Of a DNA stretch of 64,000 nt, positions 15,145 through 22,833 are shown one piece after another. Each line of letters begins with the position of its first letter. Positions within the stretch are counted from its first letter, which is position 1. Source of the stretch: DATBAX01 sp963762965 (lineage in GTDB: Bacteria > Acidobacteriota > Terriglobia > Terriglobales > Acidobacteriaceae). Both the position numbers and the translations under genes were made by a program. Where the stretch lies: the NCBI GenBank assembly GCA_963762965.1, contig CAVXME010000001.1, positions 2,542,001 through 2,606,000 on the forward strand, given 5' to 3'. The notes under the pieces are model-generated. The model saw only the letters and a program-made list of their open reading frames with translations, did no database searches and was not told the origin of the DNA.

Positions 15145-16461
15145 ATGGAAGCACTTCCCAAAATCGTGCGACAGCGCTTGCAGGGGAGAACCCGGCGGGG
15201 GATCCATCCACATGCGGATTTACTCACGGCGTTTGCCGAAAAGACGCTGACCGAACGCGAGCGCACTCAGGTGATAGAGCATCTGTCGCGCTGCGAGGAT
15301 TGCCGCGAGGTGATGTTTTTGTCCGCGGCGCATCAGGTGCCGGCTCAGGTCGTAGGGAAGATTCCCAGTCGCGCCGGATGGCTTAGTTGGTCTGTGCTGC
15401 GGTGGGGCAGTGCGGTCGCCTGCGTGGTTGTAGTCGGAACCGCAGTGACCCTGCATTATCAGGAATCGAAGCGTTCAACCTTACGGGGAGAACTTGCCAG
15501 CGAAAAGGCCGAGGAGGTGAAGACCTCCATATCGCCAGGGCCCGTAGCCGCCTTGGCCGTTCCATCTGCACCATCCTCAAATGCCGGTTCGCCGGTTGAA
15601 CACATATCCACGGCCGCTCCATCGAACCGGATTGCAGACACGGAGACAGATACAGATGAAGATAAGTTGATGGCAAAAGCCGAACCCGCGCCTCGGCCCC
15701 AACCGAGGGCAATGACCGCGACTCCACAATTCCAAGTGCAGTTTGATCAATCCCGGCAGAGCAACGGCAATGAAATCGCGGAGAACGGAGCCGGGGTAGG
15801 CGGAGCTATCGGCGGAAGCGCCGGTTCGGCTGCAGGGAAGATGGTAGCGCCAGCTCCGGCCGTGGCGGCCGCAGGCGCAAATCCTCGAGCTCAGCCAGAA
15901 AGCGACCAGAAGCAATCGCCCGCCAACGCCCCACGAGATGCCGTCAACGTGCCTGCCGCTAGCGGAATGATCCAAGTGGAAGCGAGTTCCGCGCCAGTGG
16001 AAACAAGAGCGGCCAACGCTGCCAAGAGCAAGGACGCGTCCTCAGCTATGTCCGGCCTAACAGGAGGGAATCTTGCGTACACCATGAAGAAATCGCTGGA
16101 CATGCCTGATGTTGGCATCAAACTCGCGCCCCGCTGGATGTTGAGTCCCACGGGAGCCTTACAGGGATCGTGGGACTCAGGCAAGACCTGGGAGACGGTG
16201 CAAGTTGCCGATAAGGTTTTTTTTCAGGCTTTTGCTGCTTTCATGTCCGAAGTCTGGGTGGGAGGCGCCAACGGAGTTCTCTATCACTCATCCGATGCAG
16301 GCCTGCACTGGGCCCAGGTCATGCCCAAAGCGAACGGCGAATCCCTCACATCCGGAGTTACTCGCATTGAATTTAGCGATGCCCAGAACGGGAAGGTAAC
16401 CACTGCCAGCGGCGAAACCTGGACAACGTCTGACGCCGGTCAGACTTGGCAGAAGAATTGA
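15145..16461 (+). CDS. Zinc-finger anti-sigma-like membrane protein fused to a Ycf48-like domain
   Basis: A 438-residue protein. The amino end (HPHADLLTAFAEKTLTERER, then VIEHLSRCEDCREVM) fits the His-x-x-x-Cys-x-x-Cys zinc finger of ZAS anti-sigma factors. One transmembrane helix follows (VLRWGSAVACVVVVGTAVTL), then a low-complexity Ala/Ser/Pro linker of about 200 residues, and finally a C-terminal domain with repeated WDSGKTWETV, SSDAGLHWAQV and TSDAGQTWQKN blades, as in Ycf48/BNR beta-propellers. The domain order suggests a cytoplasmic sigma-binding finger linked to an outside sensor. Translation follows the sigma gene directly. Confidence 0.82.
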   Translation: MEALPKIVRQRLQGRTRRGIHPHADLLTAFAEKTLTERERTQVIEHLSRCEDCREVMFLSAAHQVPAQVVGKIPSRAGWLSWSVLRWGSAVACVVVVGTAVTLHYQESKRSTLRGELASEKAEEVKTSISPGPVAALAVPSAPSSNAGSPVEHISTAAPSNRIADTETDTDEDKLMAKAEPAPRPQPRAMTATPQFQVQFDQSRQSNGNEIAENGAGVGGAIGGSAGSAAGKMVAPAPAVAAAGANPRAQPESDQKQSPANAPRDAVNVPAASGMIQVEASSAPVETRAANAAKSKDASSAMSGLTGGNLAYTMKKSLDMPDVGIKLAPRWMLSPTGALQGSWDSGKTWETVQVADKVFFQAFAAFMSEVWVGGANGVLYHSSDAGLHWAQVMPKANGESLTSGVTRIEFSDAQNGKVTTASGETWTTSDAGQTWQKN

Positions 16462-16516
16462 ATCAACCTTTTTCCGGGATTACTTTGCTTCTCGCCTGCA
16501 AGATTACGCGTCGAAA

Positions 16517-16536
16517 CACTTAGGATTACCTAAGTG
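16517..16536. promoter_or_regulatory. Perfect inverted repeat upstream of the small-RNA promoter
   Basis: CACTTAGG-ATTA-CCTAAGTG is a perfect palindrome with eight-base arms. Its centre is about 48 bases before the predicted transcription start of the small RNA at about 16575, a usual position for an activator dimer. The cognate regulator is unknown. Confidence 0.5.
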
Positions 16537-16539
16537 ACG

Positions 16540-16568
16540 TTTACACCCCCACATGGCCAGCCTAGTAT
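16540..16568 (+). promoter_or_regulatory. Predicted promoter of a small RNA
   Basis: TTTACA (16540-16545) and TAGTAT (16563-16568) are separated by exactly 17 bases. No gene starts within 250 bases downstream, but a strong terminator follows at 16609-16640. Confidence 0.45.
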
Positions 16569-16574
16569 CACTTT

Positions 16575-16640
16575 CGTGGTTTGGCAGTTCTGGGGGAGGG
16601 CTGCCGAGGCGTCCTGAACTGAATGGTTCAGGACGCTTTT
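16575..16640 (+). ncRNA. Candidate small RNA of about 66 nt
   Basis: Bounded by a predicted promoter and an intrinsic terminator. It would fold into two hairpins. The first is GGCAG/CTGCC (16583-16587 and 16601-16605), which exposes a purine-rich loop with GGGGGAGGG. The second is the terminator. No reading frame of more than a few codons is contained. The G-rich loop could pair with C-rich targets or bind a GGA-recognising protein. The exact 5' end is inferred from the -10 position. No known RNA family is recognised. Confidence 0.45.
16609..16640 (+). terminator. Strong intrinsic terminator
   Basis: GCGTCCTGAAC (16609-16619) pairs perfectly with GTTCAGGACGC (16626-16636) over a six-base loop and is followed by TTTT. 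It ends the candidate small RNA and could also stop read-through from the sigma/anti-sigma operon 150 bases upstream. Confidence 0.8.
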
Positions 16641-16833
16641 AATGTTTGGGCCTTGCCATGAGTGGTTGAGAGCACAGCAAGTTAAGTCCCTTGAATGACC
16701 TGTAGTCACCGGTCACTACTTTGCGACCGATCCATCCTCCCGTGCATCGAATACTAGTGTTACGATAGCAAGTCTCAAAAGTGGACTGCACTCGTAGGGC
16801 CTTAGCGGTCCATCACTTAAACCGGAGGAAAAG
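16641..16833. other. Intergenic leader before trxA
   Basis: No gene is seen. The trxA promoter is presumably here but I could not choose a convincing pair of hexamers. The trxA ribosome site (GGAGGAAAAG) lies at its end. Confidence 0.3.
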
Positions 16834-17166
16834 ATGGCAGGGAACGGAATCATTGAGGTAAATGACGCGAATTTTGATCAGGATGTCCTGAAGTCAGACA
16901 CGCCTGTACTGGTCGACTTTTGGGCAACCTGGTGTGGCCCCTGCCGCGCCATTGCTCCCATCGTGGAAGAGCTCGCGAAGGAGTATCAGGGCAAAGTAAA
17001 GATCGGCAAAATGGACGTTGACAGCAATAGTGCCACGCCCATGCGTTACGGAGTACGCGGTATCCCCACGCTGCTGGTGTTCAAGGGCGGCCAGGTGAAG
17101 GAACAGATCGTCGGTTACGTGCCTAAGGAGACGATTCAGAAGGCGTTGGATAAGCATTTGGCATAA
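16834..17166 (+). CDS. trxA: Thioredoxin
   Basis: A 110-residue thioredoxin, the general cytoplasmic disulfide reductant. The redox motif WCGPC (Cys34 and Cys37) is in the normal context VDFWATWCGPCRAIAPI, and the cis-Pro loop is YGVRGIPTLLVFKGG. The length is standard. GGAGGAAAAG precedes the ATG. It forms a single-gene unit with its own terminator at 17201-17225. Confidence 0.97.
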   Translation: MAGNGIIEVNDANFDQDVLKSDTPVLVDFWATWCGPCRAIAPIVEELAKEYQGKVKIGKMDVDSNSATPMRYGVRGIPTLLVFKGGQVKEQIVGYVPKETIQKALDKHLA

Positions 17167-17200
17167 GAAGCACTCAGCAATCAGTATTCAGCCAAGAGAG

Positions 17201-17225
17201 GCCCGGGATTGTATCCTGGGCTTTT
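17201..17225 (+). terminator. Intrinsic terminator of trxA
   Basis: GCCCGGGAT and ATCCTGGGC form a nine-base stem with one G-T pair around a three-base loop, followed by TTTT. Confidence 0.75.
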
Positions 17226-17293
17226 GTCTATTGTGCGTAATGGTTTCGCTTAAGCGGAAATGAATTGGACTGGCCAAATGCTAATTGCTCCCG

Positions 17294-17914
17294 TCAATAC
17301 TTCCTCAACACTCCAATCACCTTCCCCTGAATCTGCACCGTAGCCGCAGGCACGATGATCGGCTTCATCGCGGCATTCGAGGGCTGTAGGCGGATGTTGT
17401 CGCCTTCGCGGTAGAAACGTTTGAGGGTGGCATCGGTGCCATCGACCAGTGCCACTACGATTTCTCCGTTGTGGGCTGTCTTTGCTTTCTCAACTAATAC
17501 GTAATCTCCGTTGAGGATGGCTTCGTCCTGCATGGAGTCACCGCGCACTTCCAGCACGAAGACTTCTTTCGAGCGCACGAAATCGGCCAGAGAAATGGTT
17601 TCCGGATTGGCCACGGCTTCAATCGGCTGTCCGGCGGCGATCCTACCCAGCAGCGGTAGGACCATGGTGCTATTCACTGACATGGCCTGCTTCAGGCGTC
17701 CCTTGGGCGGCAGCAGATCGATAGAGCGGCTGCGATTGTAGTCGCGGGTCAGCAGACCCTTTTTCTCGAGATTGGAGACGTGCTTGTGCACCGTGGCCAG
17801 TGAACTCAGTCCCATTCCCTCGCCAATTTCCTCGAAGGAGGGTGAGTAAGAGTGCTTCTGCACGAAGTCGGAGATGAAGTCGTAGAGCTGTCGCTGCCGT
17901 CGGGTAATGGCCAT
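17294..17914 (-). CDS. lexA: LexA repressor
   Basis: A 206-residue SOS repressor. The amino-terminal winged helix (TRRQRQLYDFISDFVQKHSY, GLSSLATVHKHVSNLEKKG) is followed by the peptidase S24 domain with the self-cleavage site Ala94-Gly95 (RIAAGQP), the catalytic Ser127 (RGDSMQD) and Lys165 (TLKRF). ATG at 17914 (MAITRRQRQL) fits the family. The longer frame to 17950 does not. It is divergent from msrB, with an intergenic region that contains an inverted repeat. I see no classical CGAAC-type SOS box, so its operator type is not established here. Confidence 0.95.
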   Translation of the reverse strand: MAITRRQRQLYDFISDFVQKHSYSPSFEEIGEGMGLSSLATVHKHVSNLEKKGLLTRDYNRSRSIDLLPPKGRLKQAMSVNSTMVLPLLGRIAAGQPIEAVANPETISLADFVRSKEVFVLEVRGDSMQDEAILNGDYVLVEKAKTAHNGEIVVALVDGTDATLKRFYREGDNIRLQPSNAAMKPIIVPAATVQIQGKVIGVLRKY

Positions 17915-17953
17915 GATGGTAATGTTGGCGAATGGAAGGCGAAATGTCAAGTG

Positions 17954-17983
17954 AGATGTATCAAACCGGTTAGTCGTACATCT
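17954..17983. promoter_or_regulatory. Inverted repeat between lexA and msrB
   Basis: AGATGTA (17954-17960) and TACATCT (17977-17983) form a seven-base inverted repeat spaced by 16 bases that include AACCGGTT. It sits 40-70 bases upstream of both genes and might be the lexA operator, but it does not match an SOS box that I know. Confidence 0.3.
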
Positions 17984-18028
17984 AATATGTAAAATTGCAA
18001 AATGACTTTTGAGGAGCGGAAAAGAACC

Positions 18029-18439
18029 ATGACTGAAAAGACAAAGATCCAGAAGACAGACGCAGAATGGCAGAAGCAGTTAACCCCCGAGCAGTTCCAA
18101 GTGGCACGCAAAGCGGGAACCGAACCTGCATTTACCGGGAAGTACTGGAAGACGAAAGACGCAGGCACCTACACCTGCGCCTGCTGCGGTGAGCCACTGT
18201 TCAGCTCAGAAACCAAGTTTGATTCCGGGACGGGCTGGCCCAGCTTTTATAAGGCGGTGGACCAGTCTGCCGTCGAGGAAAAAAAGGACGTGACTTACGG
18301 GATGGTCCGTACCGAGGCGCGTTGTGCCAAGTGTGACGCGCATCTGGGACACGTCTTCGAGGATGGCCCAGCACCTACCGGGCTGCGCTACTGCATGAAT
18401 TCTGCGGCGTTGGAGCTCAAGAAGGACGAGGGGAAGTAG
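18029..18439 (+). CDS. msrB: Peptide-methionine (R)-S-oxide reductase
   Basis: A 136-residue MsrB that repairs oxidised methionine using thioredoxin. Zinc-binding pairs are Cys50-x2-Cys53 (TCACCGEPLF) and Cys99-x2-Cys102 (CAKCDAHLGHVF). The catalytic Cys122 is in RYCMNSAAL, and SGTGWPSF is present. ATG at 18029 is preferred over 18002 because GAGGAG lies before it and none lies before the earlier one. trxA, its usual reductant, is encoded 0.9 kb away. Confidence 0.95.
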   Translation: MTEKTKIQKTDAEWQKQLTPEQFQVARKAGTEPAFTGKYWKTKDAGTYTCACCGEPLFSSETKFDSGTGWPSFYKAVDQSAVEEKKDVTYGMVRTEARCAKCDAHLGHVFEDGPAPTGLRYCMNSAALELKKDEGK

Positions 18440-18524
18440 ATGAGTCGGCCGACGACGCTCTTGGAAGGAAGTTGGTGAAGTGGCCTGATAACGTCAACTG
18501 CCCTGCGCCACGCTCCTAACCCGA

Positions 18525-19178
18525 TTACGGACAGCTACGAAAGCGATGGATGTAACGGTTCGTTAGCCTGCCTTCTTTCCCAAACACGAGAATGATGTCA
18601 ATTCGGTAGGCGCACGGAAACTGACGTGCTTCTGTCCAAACTCTGCCAGAGACAACCGTGTCACCCGAGGTTGTGCTAAGACTCCCCTCTGGACGAGTCG
18701 ATATGATGGAATCGTACTTCTCGACGACCTCCCAAAACTCTATATTTTGCGAACGCAATATTCCCCGAGCTTGTTCCAGATCAATCCCAATCGGAAGAAT
18801 CTCGTGAAGCTGTGCCTCCCTCCTTGCCAACTGAGTCATCCCCGTTGGCCACAAGGGGTCCAGTGTCGGAATGCAGGCCATGCAAACGAGAGCCCCAACG
18901 GGGATGGCAAACCAAAGGCTTACGGGATGCGATTCTGCCCTCCGTCGAACCTCAGAAGAGGTTGACGCGACTACGAAGACAATAACCGAATACACCAAGA
19001 AGTTTGCCGACAGAATCGCTATAGGCGCATCGGCCCCACTCACAAAACCTTGGATCAGGCCACCCGGAAGAAGCAATAGCGTGGCCAACAAGTTCACGTA
19101 GGACAAGTGCAACGTCAGTGATAAGAGTGCCGTAAACGCTGCGCCGCACAACGCCGAGAATACGATTCGACGAACCAT
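18525..19178 (-). CDS. Membrane protein of unknown function
   Basis: A 217-residue protein with about four transmembrane segments in the first 115 residues (MVRRIVFSALCGAAFTALLS, VNLLATLLLLPGGLIQGFV, ANFLVYSVIVFVVAS, SLWFAIPVGALVCMACI). A soluble C-terminal part follows (about residues 120-217; LEQARGILRSQNIEFWEVVE, CAYRIDIILVFGKEGRL) that resembles a small alpha/beta domain. No family is recognised. It stands alone between msrB (convergent) and the bactofilin gene. Confidence 0.65.
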   Translation of the reverse strand: MVRRIVFSALCGAAFTALLSLTLHLSYVNLLATLLLLPGGLIQGFVSGADAPIAILSANFLVYSVIVFVVASTSSEVRRRAESHPVSLWFAIPVGALVCMACIPTLDPLWPTGMTQLARREAQLHEILPIGIDLEQARGILRSQNIEFWEVVEKYDSIISTRPEGSLSTTSGDTVVSGRVWTEARQFPCAYRIDIILVFGKEGRLTNRYIHRFRSCP

Positions 19179-19290
19179 TGGATTGAATACTTCATTCTAA
19201 GGAACGAGAATCGAATGTTCACTTGCAATCTCATTTACTTGAAGGGTGACCAACTCGTGTCAGGCTAATCGTCCTGATGAAGTCCCAAAA

Positions 19291-19323
19291 ACCAAAAGGG
19301 AGCATGTCGTAAGACATGCTCCC
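19291..19323 (-). terminator. Intrinsic terminator of the bactofilin gene
   Basis: GGGAGCATGTC and GACATGCTCCC form a perfect 11-base stem with a four-base loop. Read on the minus strand it is followed by TTTTGGTTTTT. It lies about 30 bases after the bactofilin stop codon. Confidence 0.85.
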
Positions 19324-19354
19324 AGGATCATTCAGCGGAGAAATGGTAAAGAAC

Positions 19355-19864
19355 TTAGAGTCCCGCAGCCGCGGCTGCTGCTTTGGGCTGCTCGGTTGCG
19401 GTCGTTCCCGGCAGAGACGAAGCCGGTTTTGACTGAGACTGGGTCTGCGCTTTTTCTTGTTTTTGTTCGGCGGCCCGGACCTGGATGCTGCCGGTCAAGA
19501 TCGCGCCGTCTTCTACGCTGATGCGGTGGGTGATGACGTCTCCGGTCAGCGAGCCTTCGCTGCGAATGTCCACGCGATCGGTGCAGGTCACGTTTCCGTT
19601 CACCTTGCCCATGATCACGACTTCCTTGGCGTTGATGTTGGCGGCAACCTGGCCATTGCGTCCAATGGTGACGCGGTGGTCGGCAAAGTTGATGGTGCCC
19701 TCGATGCGGCCGTCAATGAAGAGCGATTCCGATCCGGTGACCTCACCCTTGATTACGAGTGAGCGGCCAATGGTTGCTTGCTCCGTAGGTACGCTTGTGG
19801 ACTTGACAGGTGTAAAAGAATTTGTAGGTGTGGAATATTTTTGGGTTTCAGACGATTGCAACAT
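19355..19864 (-). CDS. Bactofilin (polymer-forming cytoskeletal protein)
   Basis: A 169-residue bactofilin. The central DUF583 beta-helix (about residues 40-125) shows the typical hydrophobic repeat, for example RSLVIKGEVTGSESLFIDGR, GQVAANINAKEVVIMGKVNG and RVDIRSEGSLTGDVITHRIS. It is flanked by Ser/Thr- and Gln/Ala-rich tails. Bactofilins form filaments that place cell-wall enzymes, polysaccharide machinery or motility systems. ATG at 19864 (MLQSSETQKY) is chosen because the upstream frame overlaps the ABC-F gene and is not bactofilin-like. AAGGAAGG is about ten bases upstream. It lies directly downstream of the ABC-F gene on the same strand. Confidence 0.88.
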   Translation of the reverse strand: MLQSSETQKYSTPTNSFTPVKSTSVPTEQATIGRSLVIKGEVTGSESLFIDGRIEGTINFADHRVTIGRNGQVAANINAKEVVIMGKVNGNVTCTDRVDIRSEGSLTGDVITHRISVEDGAILTGSIQVRAAEQKQEKAQTQSQSKPASSLPGTTATEQPKAAAAAAGL

Positions 19865-20006
19865 GGCTCCGAGCCTTCCTTGGGTTCCGAGCGGCTTATC
19901 CCGAACTCTGCCGCTTGCGGTGGGATCGCGTGCACTGCCCAAAGTGACTATCGCATGGACTTTAGTGATCGGGGAGGTTACGGAAGATCGTGTACCGCGC
20001 GCGCGG

Positions 20007-21938
20007 CTAAGCTTGTAAGGCTTGCCCGAGTTCTTCCCATTCGGCGAGGCATTTTTGAAGCTCGGCGCGGTCGTCGTTGAGTTCGCGGGAATGGCGTTCG
20101 GTTTCTTCCGAGCTGACAAAGGACTGGAGCGCGGTTTCGTGCCCTTCAATAGCGGTTTCCAGCCGGCTGATCGCTTTTTCCAGTTCCTTCACGCGGTCTT
20201 CAATCTGCTTGCGTTTGATGGGATTCAGGCGCTTGGACTTCGGGTCTGAGGCGCCCGGCGGTGTTTCCTGCCGGTTACCGTTGGTTGGCTGCGATGCCGA
20301 GGACGCTGTTACAGATTGCTGCAATTGCGCTGCGCCCCCCTGCTTTCGCCATAGATAATCTTCATAGTTTCCGGGATAGATTTCAACTTTACCCTCGCCT
20401 ACCTCAAATACCCGCGTGGCCAGTTTGTCGATGAAGTAGCGATCGTGGGAAACAAAGACTGCGGTACCGTTGTAGTCGCTCAAGGCTTTCAGTAGAACGT
20501 CCTTGGCGCGCATGTCGAGATGGTTGGTGGGTTCGTCGAGCAGCAGGAAGTTTGCCGGGAACATCAGCATGCGCAGCAGGGCATAGCGGTTGCGTTCGCC
20601 GCCGGAGAGTACGCCGATGCGTTTGAAAACATCGTCGGCGGAGAAGAGGAAACATCCCAGCAGGCTGCGCAACTCCGTTTGCGTGGAACGGGGAGACAAT
20701 TCGCTGAGATCATCGAGAATGCGGGCATCGGGATTGAGTTCCTTGTACTGATCCTGCGCGAAATAATCGGCTTGTACGTTGTGACCCAGCTTGTAGTCAC
20801 CTTTGGTGAGTGCTTCTTGATCGGCGAGTAGTTTGATCAAAGTCGATTTGCCGGCTCCATTCACGCCTACCAGGGCGATGCGGTCTCCACGCTCGATCAT
20901 GAAGCTGACGTCGTTGAAGACCCGCTTTTCGCCGTAGGATTTCGCTACGTTTGAAAACTCGGCCACGATCCGGCCGCTGGGTTTGGGCTGGGGAAAAGAA
21001 AAGTGGATGGTTTTTTCTTCCTCCGGAATTTCGATCCGTTCGATCTTCTCCAGTTCCTTGATGCGGCTTTGCACCTGTTTTGCCTTGGTGGCCGTGTAAC
21101 GGAAGCGGTTGATAAACACTTCGAGCTGCTCAATGCGGTCGCGCTGATTCTTGTATGCCGCTTCCAGTTGTTCCAGGCGTTGCGTTTTCTGATTGAGGAA
21201 CTTTTCGTAATTGCCGCTGTAGAGATGAATGCGCTTGTTCCAGATCTCGACGATCTTGTTCACCGTGGTGTCGAGAAAATAGCGGTCGTGAGAAATCAGC
21301 ACCACCGCATTGGGATAATGCGAAAGATATTCTTCCAGCCAGTTGCGGGCCTCGAGATCCAGATGGTTTGTGGGTTCGTCTAGCAGGAGCAGGTTTGGCG
21401 CCTGTAGCAATAGTTTGGCTAGCGCCAGCCGCATCTGCCAGCCGCCGGAGAATTCGTCGGTCAGGCGGGTCCAATCTTCTTTATGGAATCCCAAGCCGGT
21501 TAGAACGCTGCCTACCTGTGCTTCGATGGCATATCCGTCGCGGGTCTGAAACTCGTGCTCGATGCGGTGATAGCGCTCGGCGATCTGCGTGTATTCGGGC
21601 GACGCGTGGTCCACTTCCGACATGCGTCCGGTCAGGTCTTCCATCTCCTGCTCCATGGCGCGCAGTTCGGAAAAGACCGACATGCATTCGGCGAAGACTG
21701 TTCTGCCGGAAAGTGTCAATCCATCCTGGGGCAAATAGCCCGCGCTGATTCCTTTTGCTGTGCTAATGGTGCCGTAGTCGAGGCCTTCGCTTCCGGCCAG
21801 GATTTTCATCAGCGTGGATTTGCCGGTGCCGTTCGCGCCCACCAGGCCTATGCGGTCACGGGGCGTAATCATCCAGTCGGCCCCTTCAAACAGGAGCTTG
21901 TGGCCAAACCGTTTTCCGGCGGAGGACAGCTGAATCAT
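20007..21938 (-). CDS. ABC-F family ATPase
   Basis: A 643-residue protein with two ABC ATPase domains and no membrane segments. Walker A motifs are GANGTGKST and GVNGAGKST, signatures are FSGGWQMRLALA and LSGGERNRYALL, and both Walker B sites read LLLLDEPTNHLD. Between them is the linker rich in charged residues (RFRYTATKAKQVQSRIKELE). The C-terminal extension (residues about 545-643) is a predicted coiled coil as in Uup/YheS types. Such proteins act on ribosomes as translation factors or in antibiotic protection, not in transport. No antibiotic specificity can be read from this sequence. Confidence 0.93.
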   Translation of the reverse strand: MIQLSSAGKRFGHKLLFEGADWMITPRDRIGLVGANGTGKSTLMKILAGSEGLDYGTISTAKGISAGYLPQDGLTLSGRTVFAECMSVFSELRAMEQEMEDLTGRMSEVDHASPEYTQIAERYHRIEHEFQTRDGYAIEAQVGSVLTGLGFHKEDWTRLTDEFSGGWQMRLALAKLLLQAPNLLLLDEPTNHLDLEARNWLEEYLSHYPNAVVLISHDRYFLDTTVNKIVEIWNKRIHLYSGNYEKFLNQKTQRLEQLEAAYKNQRDRIEQLEVFINRFRYTATKAKQVQSRIKELEKIERIEIPEEEKTIHFSFPQPKPSGRIVAEFSNVAKSYGEKRVFNDVSFMIERGDRIALVGVNGAGKSTLIKLLADQEALTKGDYKLGHNVQADYFAQDQYKELNPDARILDDLSELSPRSTQTELRSLLGCFLFSADDVFKRIGVLSGGERNRYALLRMLMFPANFLLLDEPTNHLDMRAKDVLLKALSDYNGTAVFVSHDRYFIDKLATRVFEVGEGKVEIYPGNYEDYLWRKQGGAAQLQQSVTASSASQPTNGNRQETPPGASDPKSKRLNPIKRKQIEDRVKELEKAISRLETAIEGHETALQSFVSSEETERHSRELNDDRAELQKCLAEWEELGQALQA

Positions 21939-22008
21939 GGTGGTGATTCAATCGTCTCATGAGCGGGGAGATTTGAATAACGGGGAGCGTCACTGAATCC
22001 AAACCCAT

Positions 22009-22156
22009 GTCATCCTGAGTGGAGTGACTGCCTCGCGAAGCGAAGCAGTCACGGAGTCGAAGGACCCCTTTAGCACCACGACTGCCGTAGAGCTTATAGG
22101 GGTGCTTCGACTCCCTCGTCGTTCACTTCGTGAACGACTCACTCGCTCAGCATGAC
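22009..22156. repeat. 148-bp interspersed imperfect palindrome, copy 2
   Basis: Begins GTCATCCTGAGTG and ends GCTCAGCATGAC, with GCGAAGCGAAGCAGTCACG, AGTCGAAGGACCCC and TTCGACTCC in the same order as the copy at 9722-9868. The internal hairpin (CGTTCAC/GTGAACG) has a different sequence but the same position, so structure rather than sequence is kept. It lies between the ABC-F and Nudix genes. Confidence 0.75.
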
Positions 22157-22172
22157 AATGTTTTGAGGAGGG

Positions 22173-22658
22173 TTAACGCGCAGCGACGGCGCGGACCACG
22201 CCAATCTGCTCCAGCGCCCGATCTACCACGGCCTGAATTTCTTTCGCGTACTTTACTTCGCGGCCCTTGGCGAGTGTTTGTTTGGCGTTTTCGGGAAGAA
22301 ACCAGGTCGGGTTGCGATCGGCCTCGTGGGGATGATCGCTTTCATGCACTTCCATCAGAAAGGCCTTCACCACAAACTCACGCACTCCGGGAGGCTTCCA
22401 GAAAACGCCCTTCGAATAGAGATACAGATGGAAATGCCGCGGCTCGATCCTTCCCTTTACGCCGGCCTCTTCCCAAGCTTCCTGCTCCGCAGCCTGGCTG
22501 TGAGACATCGTCCGTTCGGGAGCGCCTTTGGGGAAGGTCCACTTACCACCGCCGTTGGTGTTGACCAGCAGAAATTCAATCGTGTCCCCGCGCCGCCGAT
22601 AGCAGATGGCTGCTACTTGCAAAGGGAGAGCGGATTGTAAGAACCGGGGCGCGCCCAT
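22173..22658 (-). CDS. Nudix hydrolase
   Basis: A 161-residue Nudix-fold protein. The segment GGGKWTFPKGAPERTMSHSQ then AAEQEAWEEAGVKG is a Nudix box in which the usual R before EUxEE is Gln, and the Glu of Gx5E is replaced by Met. The essential EAWEEAG core is kept. Diphosphoinositol or nucleoside diphosphate substrates are typical for this subgroup, but specificity is not predictable. ATG at 22658 has GGAG six bases upstream, whereas the longer frame begins at TTG. Confidence 0.85.
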   Translation of the reverse strand: MGAPRFLQSALPLQVAAICYRRRGDTIEFLLVNTNGGGKWTFPKGAPERTMSHSQAAEQEAWEEAGVKGRIEPRHFHLYLYSKGVFWKPPGVREFVVKAFLMEVHESDHPHEADRNPTWFLPENAKQTLAKGREVKYAKEIQAVVDRALEQIGVVRAVAAR

Positions 22659-22833
22659 TTCTTCTCCGTAACAATTCAATGTTAGTTCGAAGATATTGCA
22701 GGAATGTTAAATTGCATCAGAAAAGGTGCAAGTTGTAGTTACCAAAGGGAGTACAGAGCGCCAGATTTGTCGCTACAGTCCGCTTCCGTAAACTGGGATC
22801 ACCGCGCTATTGGCCCCGGTGCCCAGTGCGATT

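Noticed and set aside
16543..16605. Pseudoknot between CCCCCA and the TGGGGG loop near the small RNA
   Set aside because: The CCCCCA lies in the promoter spacer, upstream of the predicted transcript start, so it would not be in the RNA.
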